Positions 51,318 to 59,973 of a stretch of DNA of 64,000 nt are shown in pieces. The notes below the pieces were generated by a model. It made no database searches. It was not told where the DNA came from and saw only the letters and a program-made list of their open reading frames with translations. The position numbers and the translations under genes are program-made. Source of the stretch: Spongiactinospora rosea (GTDB lineage: Bacteria > Actinomycetota > Actinomycetes > Streptosporangiales > Streptosporangiaceae); the NCBI RefSeq assembly GCF_003315795.1, contig NZ_QMEY01000001.1:496001-560000 (forward strand). Reading direction: 5' to 3'. Each line of letters starts with the position of its first letter. Position 1 is the first letter of the stretch.

Positions 51318-51959
51318 TCACTTGACGATCTTGGTCTTCACCGTGCGGGTGAAGTCCCAGCCCTTGATGCCGCCGATGCGCTCCAGCTCCTCCTTGCTGA
51401 GGTCTTCGGCGCCGTGCGGCACGTCGTAGCTGAGCACGCCGAGCTTGGCGCCGGCGGTGCCCTTCACGCTCTTCTTCAGCTTGAACTTCAGCTTGAGCGA
51501 GTCGGTCTCACCGACCTTGAGCACCCAGTCGCCCCAGCACCAGAAGCCGGTGTCGTCCCAGTCGCACTGGGTGCCGTCGGGGGCCCAGTAGGTGACCTTG
51601 CCGGAGATGCCCTTGGGCAGCCGGCCGCCGATGAAGTAGGCGTCGGCGGCGTGCGGGCCGACGTTGGTGGCCTTGATCGAGTAGGTGATCGTGCCGCCCG
51701 CCTTGGCCTTCTTCGTGGCCGCGAGGGCGACCTTGAAGCTGGAGTACGGCTTGTCGGCGGCGGTCGCCGCGGCCGTCTCGGCCACGCGGGCGGCCTTGAG
51801 GGCGGTGGCGGTGCTGGTGGAGCTGCCCGTCCGCAGGGGGACGAGGTCGTCCGAGGGGGTGAAGGAGTCCGCGAGGGCCGGTCCCGCGGTGAACAGCATC
51901 GCGCCCGCCAGAGGAACGGCGAGGGCGGCCGTGGCCATTCGTGCCATGGGGTGTCGCAT
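51318..51959 (-). CDS. Secreted DUF11-like protein
   Basis: 213 residues from ATG 51959 (ATG 51947 possible). A signal peptide (MATAALAVPLAGAMLFTAGP, cleavage near ALA-DS) is followed by a Thr/Ala-rich linker and a beta-sandwich domain: AATKKAKAGGTITYSIKATN, VGPHAADAYFIGGRLPKGIS, then CDWDDTGFWCWGDWVLKVGE with a likely disulfide. The 'V...G....Y.....N.GP..A' pattern is that of DUF11/isopeptide-like surface repeats, one copy. No LPxTG or membrane anchor, so probably released or loosely attached. Confidence 0.75.
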   Translation of the reverse strand: MRHPMARMATAALAVPLAGAMLFTAGPALADSFTPSDDLVPLRTGSSTSTATALKAARVAETAAATAADKPYSSFKVALAATKKAKAGGTITYSIKATNVGPHAADAYFIGGRLPKGISGKVTYWAPDGTQCDWDDTGFWCWGDWVLKVGETDSLKLKFKLKKSVKGTAGAKLGVLSYDVPHGAEDLSKEELERIGGIKGWDFTRTVKTKIVK

Positions 51960-52204
51960 GGAGGGCTTTTCTCCCGGGGGTTAGGGGGTCCGCGGGGCGA
52001 GGGGTGCGAAATGGGGTTCTTACGCGGCGGGGGCGGCACGGAAGACCGTGCGCGCCCTGACGAATCTCCGCCGCTGATCCCAGGTGCCCTACGGAGGATT
52101 CGCTGCGCTCTATCATGATCTACGACCCGCCGCGTAGAGCCGATTCGTGGTTGAATCCTGATGCATTTGTTATTCAGGTGGTTGCGGGGGCAATAAGGTG
52201 CTTT

Positions 52205-53230
52205 TCACCGCGCCAGGATCAGATGCGCGTCCCCGAACTCATGCCACAGGTACTCCTTCGCCAGCGCCTCCTCATAACCGCGGGCGATGAGGCCGGCCCC
52301 GCCGATCGCGGCGAGCATCATCAGGTGGGTGGAGCGCGGTTCGTGCAGACCCGTCACCAGCCCGTCCACCGCGCGGACCCCGGTCTCCGGGGTCACCACT
52401 CGGCCGGTCCACCCCGCGGCGGCCCGTACCTGACCGTCGTCGCCCGCGGCGGACTCCAGGGCGCGTACGACGGTGGTGCCCACCGCGATGACCCGCGCCC
52501 CCGACGCGCGCGCCAGGTTCACCTGCCGCGCGGTCGCGGCGGGCACCGAGAACCACTCCTCGTAGGGCGGTTCGTCACGTTCCGGCGAGGCAACACCCGT
52601 GTGCAGGGTCACCGGGGCGATGCCGATGCCGCGCACCACGAGCGAGGTCACCAGCCGCTGGCTGAACGGCCGGGCCGCGCTCGGCATCTCCGCGCTGCCC
52701 GGTACCCGCGCGAACACCGTCTGGTAGTCGGCGAGCGGCCGGTCCCGCGCGATGTAGGAGTAGCGGATCGGCACGCCGTGCTCGCCGAGGTAGGTACGCA
52801 CGTCCCGGTCCAGGCGGGCCCGCCAGAGCCGGGGCGTCTCGCGTTCGATCAGCCGCAGGGTCGCCTGGCCGGGCAGGGGGAGCCACTCACCGGGCGCGCC
52901 CCCGCCGTACGGCCTGGTGCCGCCGGCCTGCGTCCGGTGGCGCAGCTCCACCAGCCAGGATCCGTCCTCCCGTTCGGTCGAGAAGTGGACGGCCAGCTTG
53001 TCCAGGCGTACCGCCGCGGGCAGCGTCGCGGAGTCGTTGACCACCAGCAGGTCGCCCGGGGCGAGCAGGTCGGGCAGGTCGGCGAATCCGCGGTGGGCGA
53101 TGTGCCCGGTGTCTCGCCACGACACCATCAGCCGTACGCCGTCCCTGGCCAGGCCGCGCGCCTCGGGCGGCTCGTGCGCCTCCAGCGCGGCAGGCAGGTC
53201 GAAGTCGAACGCGAACGCCTGGACGGTCAT
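52205..53230 (-). CDS. queA: S-adenosylmethionine:tRNA ribosyltransferase-isomerase, QueA-like
   Basis: 341 residues from ATG 53230, overlapping the SDR stop (ATGA). FDFDLPAALEAHEPPEARG, FADLPDLLAPGDLLVVNDSA (the conserved 'LLVxNDSxxLPA' motif), VELRHRT, then later GIGIAPVTLHTGVASPERDE and YEEWFSVPAATARQVNLARA with VIAVGTTVVRALESAAGDDG, and STHLMMLAAIGG. These are the order and motifs of QueA, which adds the epoxycyclopentane part of queuosine. Length is normal. No other queuosine gene is nearby. Confidence 0.9.
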   Translation of the reverse strand: MTVQAFAFDFDLPAALEAHEPPEARGLARDGVRLMVSWRDTGHIAHRGFADLPDLLAPGDLLVVNDSATLPAAVRLDKLAVHFSTEREDGSWLVELRHRTQAGGTRPYGGGAPGEWLPLPGQATLRLIERETPRLWRARLDRDVRTYLGEHGVPIRYSYIARDRPLADYQTVFARVPGSAEMPSAARPFSQRLVTSLVVRGIGIAPVTLHTGVASPERDEPPYEEWFSVPAATARQVNLARASGARVIAVGTTVVRALESAAGDDGQVRAAAGWTGRVVTPETGVRAVDGLVTGLHEPRSTHLMMLAAIGGAGLIARGYEEALAKEYLWHEFGDAHLILAR

Positions 53231-53901
53231 CGGTGGACCAGCCTTCCGCTGCCCGGGCGTTCACCGACCAGCCGCAGAATCGTGGGCACGACGGACTCCG
53301 GATCGGGCGCGCCGCCCGCCTCCTCGCGGCCCACCGCGTCGGCGAGCATCGCGGTGTTCATCTCGCCCGGGTCCAGCCACCAGACGGCCACGTCGGGCTC
53401 CTCGATCGCCAGCACGTTGGAGAGCTGGTCGAGCGCCGCCTTGGTCGCGCCGTACCCGCCCCAGCCCTGGTAGGGCTCCACGGCCGCGTCGGAGGAGATG
53501 TTCACCACCGCGCCCCGCCGTTCGCGCAGGCCGGGCAGGACGGCCTGGGTGAGCGCGAGCGGCGCGATGACGTTGGTGGTGAACAGCCCGGTCAGGTCGT
53601 CGATCGGATGGTCGGCCAGCGGCGGCAGCGGGGTGGTGCCGAGCCCGCTCGCGTTGTTGACCAGCAGGTCCAGGCCGCCGAGGCCGTGCGCGGCGTCGGC
53701 GAGCAGCTTGCGGTGCCCGGCGTCGGCGACGTCCCCGGCCAGCGCGGTGACCTGGGCGGACCCCAGCTCGGCGGTGACCTGGTCCAGGGCGGCCACGCCG
53801 CGCGCGGTGATGACAAGGCGCCAGCCCTCTGCGACGAGGGCCCTGGTCAGAGCCAGTCCGAGTCCCCGGGAGGCGCCGGTGATGAGCGCGTTCTTCGTCA
53901 T
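53227..53901 (-). CDS. Short-chain dehydrogenase/reductase
   Basis: 224 residues from ATG 53901. ALITGASRGLGLALTRALVA is the TGxxxGxG cofactor motif, LVNNASG the NNAG-like motif, VVNISSDAAVEPYQGWGGYG and ATKAALDQL the catalytic Ser, Tyr and Lys (YGATK). Asp after the second strand region (GDVADAG) fits the fold. Substrate unknown. It forms a two-gene operon with queA and lies divergent from the histidine kinase gene. Confidence 0.92.
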   Translation of the reverse strand: MTKNALITGASRGLGLALTRALVAEGWRLVITARGVAALDQVTAELGSAQVTALAGDVADAGHRKLLADAAHGLGGLDLLVNNASGLGTTPLPPLADHPIDDLTGLFTTNVIAPLALTQAVLPGLRERRGAVVNISSDAAVEPYQGWGGYGATKAALDQLSNVLAIEEPDVAVWWLDPGEMNTAMLADAVGREEAGGAPDPESVVPTILRLVGERPGSGRLVHR

Positions 53902-54027
53902 GGTGCCGACGCTAGGCAGGCCGCGCCCGCCGTACATCGGGCCGCGGACCCCGTTGGCCTGGGCAGATGGACGTAGGACCAACGTGCCAGTGGCACTCGG
54001 ACCGGGGGTACGACCTAGGGTGAAGCT

Positions 54028-55170
54028 GTGCAAGACGAACCTGAGGAGATACTGCACGCCGTGAGTTCGGCGGTGCTCGCGGTCACCCGCCACCTGTCGG
54101 TGCGCGAGGTCCTTCAGGTCATCGTCCGCTCGGCGCAGCGGCTGCTGGACGCCCGGTACGCGGCCCTCGGCGTGCCCGACGAGCAGGGCGCGTTCGGGGA
54201 GTTCGTCGCGGAGGGCATCTCCGACAAGCAGTGGGAGGCCATCGGGCCGACGCCGCGCCAGCACGGCATGCTCGGCGCGATGCTGCGCGAGGGCGCCCCG
54301 GTACGGCTGGCCGACATCCGCAAGGACCCCCGCTTCGAGTGGTGGCCGCGCGCCCACCCGGTGCTGAAGGACTTCATCGGCGTGCCGATCCGCGACGGCG
54401 ACGAGGTGCTGGGCATCATCTTCCTGTCCAACAAGCGCTCGCCGGGCGGCTTCACCGAGGCCGACGAGGAACTGCTGACGCTGTTCGCGGCGCACACGGC
54501 CATCGCGCTGACCAACGCGCGGCTGTACGAGCGCAGCCGCGAGCTGGCCATGGTCGAAGAGCGCACGCGGGTGGCCCGCGAGCTGCACGACGCGGTCACC
54601 CAGAAGCTGTTCTCGCTGCGGCTGAGCGCGCAGGCCGCCGGGGCGCTGCTGGACACCGACCCGGGGCGCGCGGCCGGGCAGTTGGACCAGGTGCAGCGGC
54701 TGGCCGGAGAGGCCCTGGCCGAGCTGCGCGCGGTGATCGTCGAACTGCGCCCGGCCGAGCTGGACCGGCACGGGCTGGCCGAGACCCTGCGCAAGCACGT
54801 GGCGCTGCTGGACCGCCTGCACGCGCCGGAGGTCTCCTTCGAGTCGGTCCTCGTGCCCTGCGCCGATCATGTCGACCGCACGCCCTGCCCGGAGGTCGAG
54901 GTGGCCGTGCTGAGAGTGGCCCAGGAGGCGCTGCACAACGCCCTGCGGCACGCGAAGGCCGGGTCGGTCACCGTACGGCTGGTCGAGCGCTGCGGGGCGC
55001 TCGCGCTGGATGTGAGCGACGACGGCGACGGCTTCGACGCCACGGCCCAGAGCGACCAGGGATTCGGCCTGACCACGATGCACGAGCGGGCGCGGGAGGT
55101 CGGCGGCTCGGTCGTGGTGCGGTCGCGGCCGGGTTCCGGGACGACGGTCCGCATGGAGGTCCAGCCTTGA
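54028..55170 (+). CDS. GAF-domain sensor histidine kinase
   Basis: 380 residues from GTG 54028. Residues ~20-165 are a GAF domain (LDARYAALGVPDEQGAFGEF; HPVLKDFIGVPIRDGDEVLG), ~175-245 a HisKA_3 dimerisation domain with EERTRVARELHDAVTQKLFS (phospho-acceptor His), and ~280-375 the ATPase domain (RVAQEALHNALRHAKAGSVT; LDVSDDGDGFD; GFGLTTMHERA). No membrane segment, so it senses a cytosolic signal. The NarL-type response regulator overlaps it. GAF type resembles DevS/NreB-like kinases, but no heme or FeS ligand can be assigned with confidence. Confidence 0.92.
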   Translation: MQDEPEEILHAVSSAVLAVTRHLSVREVLQVIVRSAQRLLDARYAALGVPDEQGAFGEFVAEGISDKQWEAIGPTPRQHGMLGAMLREGAPVRLADIRKDPRFEWWPRAHPVLKDFIGVPIRDGDEVLGIIFLSNKRSPGGFTEADEELLTLFAAHTAIALTNARLYERSRELAMVEERTRVARELHDAVTQKLFSLRLSAQAAGALLDTDPGRAAGQLDQVQRLAGEALAELRAVIVELRPAELDRHGLAETLRKHVALLDRLHAPEVSFESVLVPCADHVDRTPCPEVEVAVLRVAQEALHNALRHAKAGSVTVRLVERCGALALDVSDDGDGFDATAQSDQGFGLTTMHERAREVGGSVVVRSRPGSGTTVRMEVQP

Positions 55171-55796
55171 TTCGCGTGGTGATCGCCGACGACCATCCGG
55201 TGGTCCGTCAGGGACTGTGCACCTTCCTCGGCCTTCAGGACGACATCGAGGTGGTCGGCCAGGCGGGCGACGGGGCCGAAGCGGTGGAGATCGTCGCCGC
55301 GCACGCGCCCGACGTGCTGCTGCTGGACCTGCGGATGCCCGTGCTCGACGGGCTGGGGGCGCTGGAACTGCTGGCCGAACGCGGGCTCGCGGTGCGGGTG
55401 CTGGTGCTGACCTCGGTGAGCGACCGCGCCGACGTGGCCCCGGCGATGCGGGCGGGCGCGGCCGGGTTCCTGTACAAGGACGTCGATCCGGGTTCGCTGG
55501 TGCAGGCCATCCGCGCGGTGGCCGCCGGTCAGGTACTGCTCGCGCCCGAGGCGGCGCGGGCCGTGCTGGACGGCGGCGGGCCCGTCCCCGCCACGCAGAC
55601 CGCCGGCCCGCTCACCGAACGCGAGCGCGAGGTGCTGGGCCTGATCGCCGCCGGACGTTCCAACCGGGAGATCGCCAGAGAGCTGTCCGTCGCCGAGAAG
55701 ACCGTCAAGACACACGTGTCGAACGTGCTGATGAAGCTCGGCGTGCAGGACCGCACCCAGGCCGCGCTCTATGCCGTACGCCACGGTATGGGCTGA
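55167..55796 (+). CDS. NarL/LuxR-family response regulator
   Basis: 209 residues starting at TTG 55167, overlapping the kinase stop (TTGA). Receiver: VVIADDHPVVRQGLCTFLGL with the acidic pair, VLLLDLRMPVLDGLGALELL (phospho-acceptor Asp), VLVLTSVSDRADVAPAMRAG, GFLYKDV (Lys). C-terminal LuxR helix-turn-helix: LTEREREVLGLIAAGRSNRE, IARELSVAEKTVKTHVSNVL. It is the output partner of the upstream GAF kinase. Confidence 0.93.
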   Translation: MIRVVIADDHPVVRQGLCTFLGLQDDIEVVGQAGDGAEAVEIVAAHAPDVLLLDLRMPVLDGLGALELLAERGLAVRVLVLTSVSDRADVAPAMRAGAAGFLYKDVDPGSLVQAIRAVAAGQVLLAPEAARAVLDGGGPVPATQTAGPLTEREREVLGLIAAGRSNREIARELSVAEKTVKTHVSNVLMKLGVQDRTQAALYAVRHGMG

Positions 55797-55943
55797 GATC
55801 GTTTCGATCGGGGAAAGGCTGCCTCGACACGACCTTCGGGGCATCTCGACCGGCGTATTGTGTGGACCCGTCGACACATACGGTCGGGTCTTCGCGTACG
55901 CCGTGAGTGCCCATGTTTCCGGCATTCGCCGGAGGAGGTGTGC

Positions 55944-58187
55944 ATGCCGCTCGCCCGATCCACCGAGGCGGGTGATCCCGGCCCGGCCGCGCCCGGCGGC
56001 CTCGGCGGCCTCCGCCTCACCGGCCGCCTCGGCGAGGGACGCCAGGGTGTGATCCACTCGGCGGTGGACGCCGAGGGCGTTCCTGTGGTCGTCAAGCTCC
56101 TCCACCCGCGCTTCCGGCTGACCGAGGACGGCGGCGGGCGGTTCCTGACGGTCATGGACGGCCTGCGCGGCGTCGCCCACCCCAACACCGTCACCGTGCT
56201 CGACGCGGGCATCCACGACGGCCGGCCGTACGTGGTGAGCGCGCTCGCCGACGGCTTCCCGCTGTCCACCAACGTCTCGGCGGAGCGGCTGCGGCCCTTC
56301 GCCAGGGACACCGCTCGCGCGCTGGCCGCGCTGCACGCCTCCGGAGTCGTCCACCGCGATGTCAAGCCGGGCAACATCATGCTCGGCGTGGACGGCCCGT
56401 GGCTGCTGGACGCGGGGATCGCCGAGGCGCTGGAGGCGGGGGCGACGGTGTTCAGCGCGACCATCGGGACGCCCGAGTACCTTTCGCCGGAGCAGATCAC
56501 GGGGGAGACTCCCGGCCCGGCGTCCGACGTGTTCGCCTGGGCGGCGACCGTCGCGTTCGCGGCCACGGGGCGCAACCCGTTCCTCGCCCTGCCCCGGGCC
56601 CTGGCCGATCCGCTGGCGGACGACCTGGTCGACGACTCGGTGGCGGCGGTGATGGACCGCGTCCTCACCGTGCCGCCGGACCTGGACGGCGTGCCCGACG
56701 ACCTGCGCGACCTGCTGGCCCGCTGCCTGGCCAAGTCGCCGGACGAGCGGCCCGCGTTCCCGGAGATCGTCGAAGCCCTCGCCGTGGACCCACCCGAACC
56801 AGAGCCCGAACCCGAGCCCGAACCTGAACCGGAACCGGAACCCGAGCCAGAACCGGAGCCGGAGCCCGAGGTTCAGGAGCCGGTCGCCGAAGAAGCCGAA
56901 GAAGCCGAAGAATTCGAGGTGCCCCAGCCCGAGCCGCCACGGGAGGTCCCCAGGCGGAAAGGGGGCTGGAAGCGGGTGACGGTCGGCCTGGCCGCCGGGG
57001 TCGCGCTGATCGTCGGGGTGCCCGTCTGGCTGATGTCCGGCGGGCCCGGCGGCGGAAAGCCGGAGGCCCTGCCCACCGTGGGCATCGTCAAGCGGGCCGG
57101 CGAGGCGCCCCGCACCCCAGAGCCCCCGACGCCGGAACCGCCCTCCCCGGCGCCGCCGTCCCCGCGCGGCCCGGTGGTGGCCTCGCCCGCGACGGTCACG
57201 AAGACCGGATGGCTCGGCTACGGCTACCGGATCAGGTCGGTGAAGACCGGCAGCGAGGTGCGCGCCACCGCCGTGACGTCCGTGCGCGGCGACGCGGTCG
57301 TGGTGACCGGCGGCTCGGACGGACGGCTGCGGCTGTGGGAGCTGGAGAGCGGCGAGGCGATCGGCGGGAGGTTCGCCGGGGCCCGGCACCGCGGCGGCGT
57401 CGAGGCGGTCGTCACGGCACGACTCGGCAAGCGCCCTGTGGCCGTCTCAGCGGGCCGGGACGGCACGGTGAAGGTCTGGGACCTCACCGCCCGCCGCGCG
57501 GCCGGAAAGGCCATCAAGGCGCGCGGAGGCCGCATCTCCGCGCTCACCGTGCTCAACTCGCGCGGCCGCACCCTGGTGGCGGTCGCCACGCGGGACAAGC
57601 GCATCCGGCTCTACGACCTCGCCAAGCGGCGCCTGTCCGGCAAGCCGCTGCACGGCCACAAGAAGCCGGTCACCTGGCTCGCCGCCGGGAAGTTCCGCTC
57701 CGGCAAGCCCTACCTCGCCTCCGGGGCGGGCGATGAGACCGTCCGCCTGTGGGACCCGGCGCGGCGCAAGCCGTACGGCGGGGCCTACCGCAAGCACACC
57801 AAGGCGGTCCGGGCCCTGGCCACCGGCACGGTCGGCGGGCGCGCGGTGATCGCGTCGGCGGCGGGCGGCGAGAAGGGCGTCCGGATCTGGGACGCCGCCA
57901 GCCGCAAGGCCGTCAGGAAGCCGATCTCCGGGCCCAAGGGGTCGATCGAGAGCCTGGCGTTCACCGAGCTGGGCCACCGCAAGACCCTGGTGGCGGCGAG
58001 CGGTGACGGCGTGCTGCGGGCCTGGGACCTGCTCACCGGCAAGCTGCGCGGCAAGATCGAGGACGCGCACCCGGGCGGCGCCGCGTCCGTCGTGCCCTAC
58101 GTGGACGACGAGGGCAGGTTGATGCTCGTCTCCTCCGGCCGGGACGCCGACGGTCTCGGCATCTGGCGTTTCGGGGCGCTCAACTAG
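55944..58187 (+). CDS. Ser/Thr protein kinase with C-terminal WD40 repeats
   Basis: 747 residues from ATG 55944, five bases after GGAGGAGG. Kinase ~residues 20-280: GRLGEGRQGVIHSA (P-loop), VVVKLLHP (Lys), VVHRDVKPGNIML (catalytic Asp), LLDAGIAEAL (DAG in place of DFG), TIGTPEYLSPEQ. An EP repeat linker (~290-320, alternating Glu-Pro) and acidic stretch lead to one membrane span (~355, GLAAGVALIVGVPVWLM). The extracellular part after a Pro-rich linker has about six WD40 repeats (SDGRLRLWELESGEAIGG; RDGTVKVWDLTARRA; DETVRLWDPARRK). Likely a sensor kinase with an outside beta-propeller. Confidence 0.92.
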   Translation: MPLARSTEAGDPGPAAPGGLGGLRLTGRLGEGRQGVIHSAVDAEGVPVVVKLLHPRFRLTEDGGGRFLTVMDGLRGVAHPNTVTVLDAGIHDGRPYVVSALADGFPLSTNVSAERLRPFARDTARALAALHASGVVHRDVKPGNIMLGVDGPWLLDAGIAEALEAGATVFSATIGTPEYLSPEQITGETPGPASDVFAWAATVAFAATGRNPFLALPRALADPLADDLVDDSVAAVMDRVLTVPPDLDGVPDDLRDLLARCLAKSPDERPAFPEIVEALAVDPPEPEPEPEPEPEPEPEPEPEPEPEPEVQEPVAEEAEEAEEFEVPQPEPPREVPRRKGGWKRVTVGLAAGVALIVGVPVWLMSGGPGGGKPEALPTVGIVKRAGEAPRTPEPPTPEPPSPAPPSPRGPVVASPATVTKTGWLGYGYRIRSVKTGSEVRATAVTSVRGDAVVVTGGSDGRLRLWELESGEAIGGRFAGARHRGGVEAVVTARLGKRPVAVSAGRDGTVKVWDLTARRAAGKAIKARGGRISALTVLNSRGRTLVAVATRDKRIRLYDLAKRRLSGKPLHGHKKPVTWLAAGKFRSGKPYLASGAGDETVRLWDPARRKPYGGAYRKHTKAVRALATGTVGGRAVIASAAGGEKGVRIWDAASRKAVRKPISGPKGSIESLAFTELGHRKTLVAASGDGVLRAWDLLTGKLRGKIEDAHPGGAASVVPYVDDEGRLMLVSSGRDADGLGIWRFGALN

Positions 58188-58198
58188 GCGGCGAGAGG

Positions 58199-58990
58199 TC
58201 ACTGGGCGCGGGATTCGAGGATCGCATGGTGGGCGGCCACCCAGGCGCGGCGTACGGCGCGGTCCAGGTCGCGCAGCACGCTGCCCCTGGCGGTGACCTG
58301 GCCGGAGGTGAGCCCGCGGTCGTCGGCCAGGCGCAGCGCGTGGGCCAGCCGCGCCGACAGCGCCGCCACCCGGTGGGCGCGGCCCGGATAGCCGGGCGCG
58401 AGCGTGTCGTTCGCGCCGGACCCGGACAGCGCCGCCCCCGGGTGGGCCTGGCGGGGGCCTTCGACGCTCATCAGCGTCTCGGTGGCCGAGAGCATCGCGG
58501 TGTTCAGCTCGCGTTCGGCCTCGGCCAGGGACGGCAGGTCCGGTACGGCCGCGGCGGCCTCCACAGCCGTCCAGCGGACCCCTCGGTAGGACGAGCCGCG
58601 CAGGTCGGCCTCCGGGATCAGGCCGACGCACCGGCCGGGCAGTACGCAGATGGCGGCCTGCCCCGCCTCGATCGCGGCGGAGTTGAAGGCGGGCGGCCCG
58701 GTGAGCCCCAGCGGATCTCCGGCCACCGGAAGCGCCAGCCGCAGCGCGGTCAGGCCGGAAAGCCGCAGGTCGGCGAGGTAGCCGCGGAGCGCCGCCTCGC
58801 GGGCGCCGCCATCCGAAGGAAGATCATCGGAAGGTGGGCGGGCGACGATGCCGGGCCCGGCCGTACGCTCGATGTGGTCGACCGCCTCGTCCAGGCCGAT
58901 GTGTCCGGCGAGCCAGGCGTTCCCCCAGCAGACGAGCGCGGCCGCCGCGAACGAGTTCCGGTGCGATGAATCCAGGTGCACCCGATCCAC
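58199..58990 (-). CDS. Hypothetical actinobacterial protein
   Basis: 263 residues from GTG 58990. The N-terminus has RNSFAAAALVCWGNAWLAGH, a moderately hydrophobic stretch, then IGLDEAVDHIERTAGPG. The centre (ALRGYLADLRLSGLTALRLA; FNSAAIEAGQAAICVLPGRC) suggests an alpha/beta fold, and the C-terminus (LAHALRLADDRGLTSGQVTA) is helical. No recognised enzyme motif. It is convergent with the kinase gene and divergent from the ABC ATPase gene. Confidence 0.65.
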   Translation of the reverse strand: MDRVHLDSSHRNSFAAAALVCWGNAWLAGHIGLDEAVDHIERTAGPGIVARPPSDDLPSDGGAREAALRGYLADLRLSGLTALRLALPVAGDPLGLTGPPAFNSAAIEAGQAAICVLPGRCVGLIPEADLRGSSYRGVRWTAVEAAAAVPDLPSLAEAERELNTAMLSATETLMSVEGPRQAHPGAALSGSGANDTLAPGYPGRAHRVAALSARLAHALRLADDRGLTSGQVTARGSVLRDLDRAVRRAWVAAHHAILESRAQ

Positions 58991-59049
58991 GATAAGCGGT
59001 GCCCCTGCAATAGGTTTTAGGCGAGCGACACGTGAGGGAGTGATCGGGG

Positions 59050-59847
59050 ATGGGCGGTCAGGTGCTGCACCTTCGGGATGTCGCCGTCCGCAGGGACGGC
59101 GCCGCCCTGCTGAGGGGCATCGACTGGACCGTCGGAGAAGACGAGCGCTGGGTCGTCATCGGCCCCAATGGCGCGGGCAAGACCACGCTGTTGCAGGTGG
59201 CCGGGGCGATCCTGTTCCCGACCGAGGGCACCGTGGAGATCTTGGGCGAGCCGGTCGGGCGTACCGACCTGCAGGAGCTGCGCACCCGGATCGGCATGGC
59301 CAGTTCCGCCCTGACCGAGCGCATCCCGCCCCAGGAGAAGGTCATCGACCTGGTGCTCACCGCGTCGTACGCGGTGCTGGGCCGCTGGAGCGAGGAGTAC
59401 GACTCGCACGACGTCACCCGGGCCGTGGAGCTGATCGACCAGCTCGGCTGCGCGCACCTGATCAGGCGGCGGTTCAACACGCTGTCGGAGGGCGAGCGCA
59501 AGCGCACCCAGATCGCCCGCGCGCTGATGCCCGACCCCGAGCTGCTGCTGCTCGACGAGCCCGCCGCCGGGCTCGACATCAGCGCCAGGGAAGACCTGGT
59601 CCGCCGCCTGTCCGGGCTGGCCCACGACCCCAAGGCGCCCACCATGGTGCTGGTCACCCACCACGTGGAGGAGGTGCCCTCGGGGTTCACCCACGCGCTG
59701 CTGATCCGGCACGGCTCGGTGATCGCCCAGGGGCCGATCGAGGTGGTCCTGAACGCGGACAACCTCTCCAAGACCTTCGGGGTGCCGCTCGGCCTGGAGC
59801 GCGCCCCCGACGGCCGGTGGTACGCCAGGGCCCGCCCCCAGTACTAG
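59050..59847 (+). CDS. Orphan ABC transporter ATP-binding protein
   Basis: 265 residues from ATG 59050. Walker A GPNGAGKTTLLQVAGAI, Q-loop region MASSALTERIPPQEKVIDLV, signature LSEGERKRTQIARALMPD, Walker B ELLLLDEPAAGLD, H-loop LVTHHVEEVPSGFTHAL. Similar to ModF/YlmA-type ATPases (the 'HHVEE.P..FTH' end is typical), which are usually without a permease partner. None is present next to it here. Substrate unknown. Confidence 0.9.
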   Translation: MGGQVLHLRDVAVRRDGAALLRGIDWTVGEDERWVVIGPNGAGKTTLLQVAGAILFPTEGTVEILGEPVGRTDLQELRTRIGMASSALTERIPPQEKVIDLVLTASYAVLGRWSEEYDSHDVTRAVELIDQLGCAHLIRRRFNTLSEGERKRTQIARALMPDPELLLLDEPAAGLDISAREDLVRRLSGLAHDPKAPTMVLVTHHVEEVPSGFTHALLIRHGSVIAQGPIEVVLNADNLSKTFGVPLGLERAPDGRWYARARPQY

Positions 59848-59973
59848 ACGGGCCGAATCGCCGCGTACCCCACCTTCTCAGGTCGATTCGCGCGCCTAAC
59901 GGGATAGTAAAGCGAAGACCACATACCATTTCGGCCAGCTTCCCTCGCACGGTTGCTCAACGGAAGGGCCGCG

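Noticed and set aside
54867..57389. An 840-codon leftward open frame spanning the kinase, response regulator and Ser/Thr kinase genes
   Set aside because: It runs opposite three genes with clear motifs and has no ribosome site or protein-like composition.
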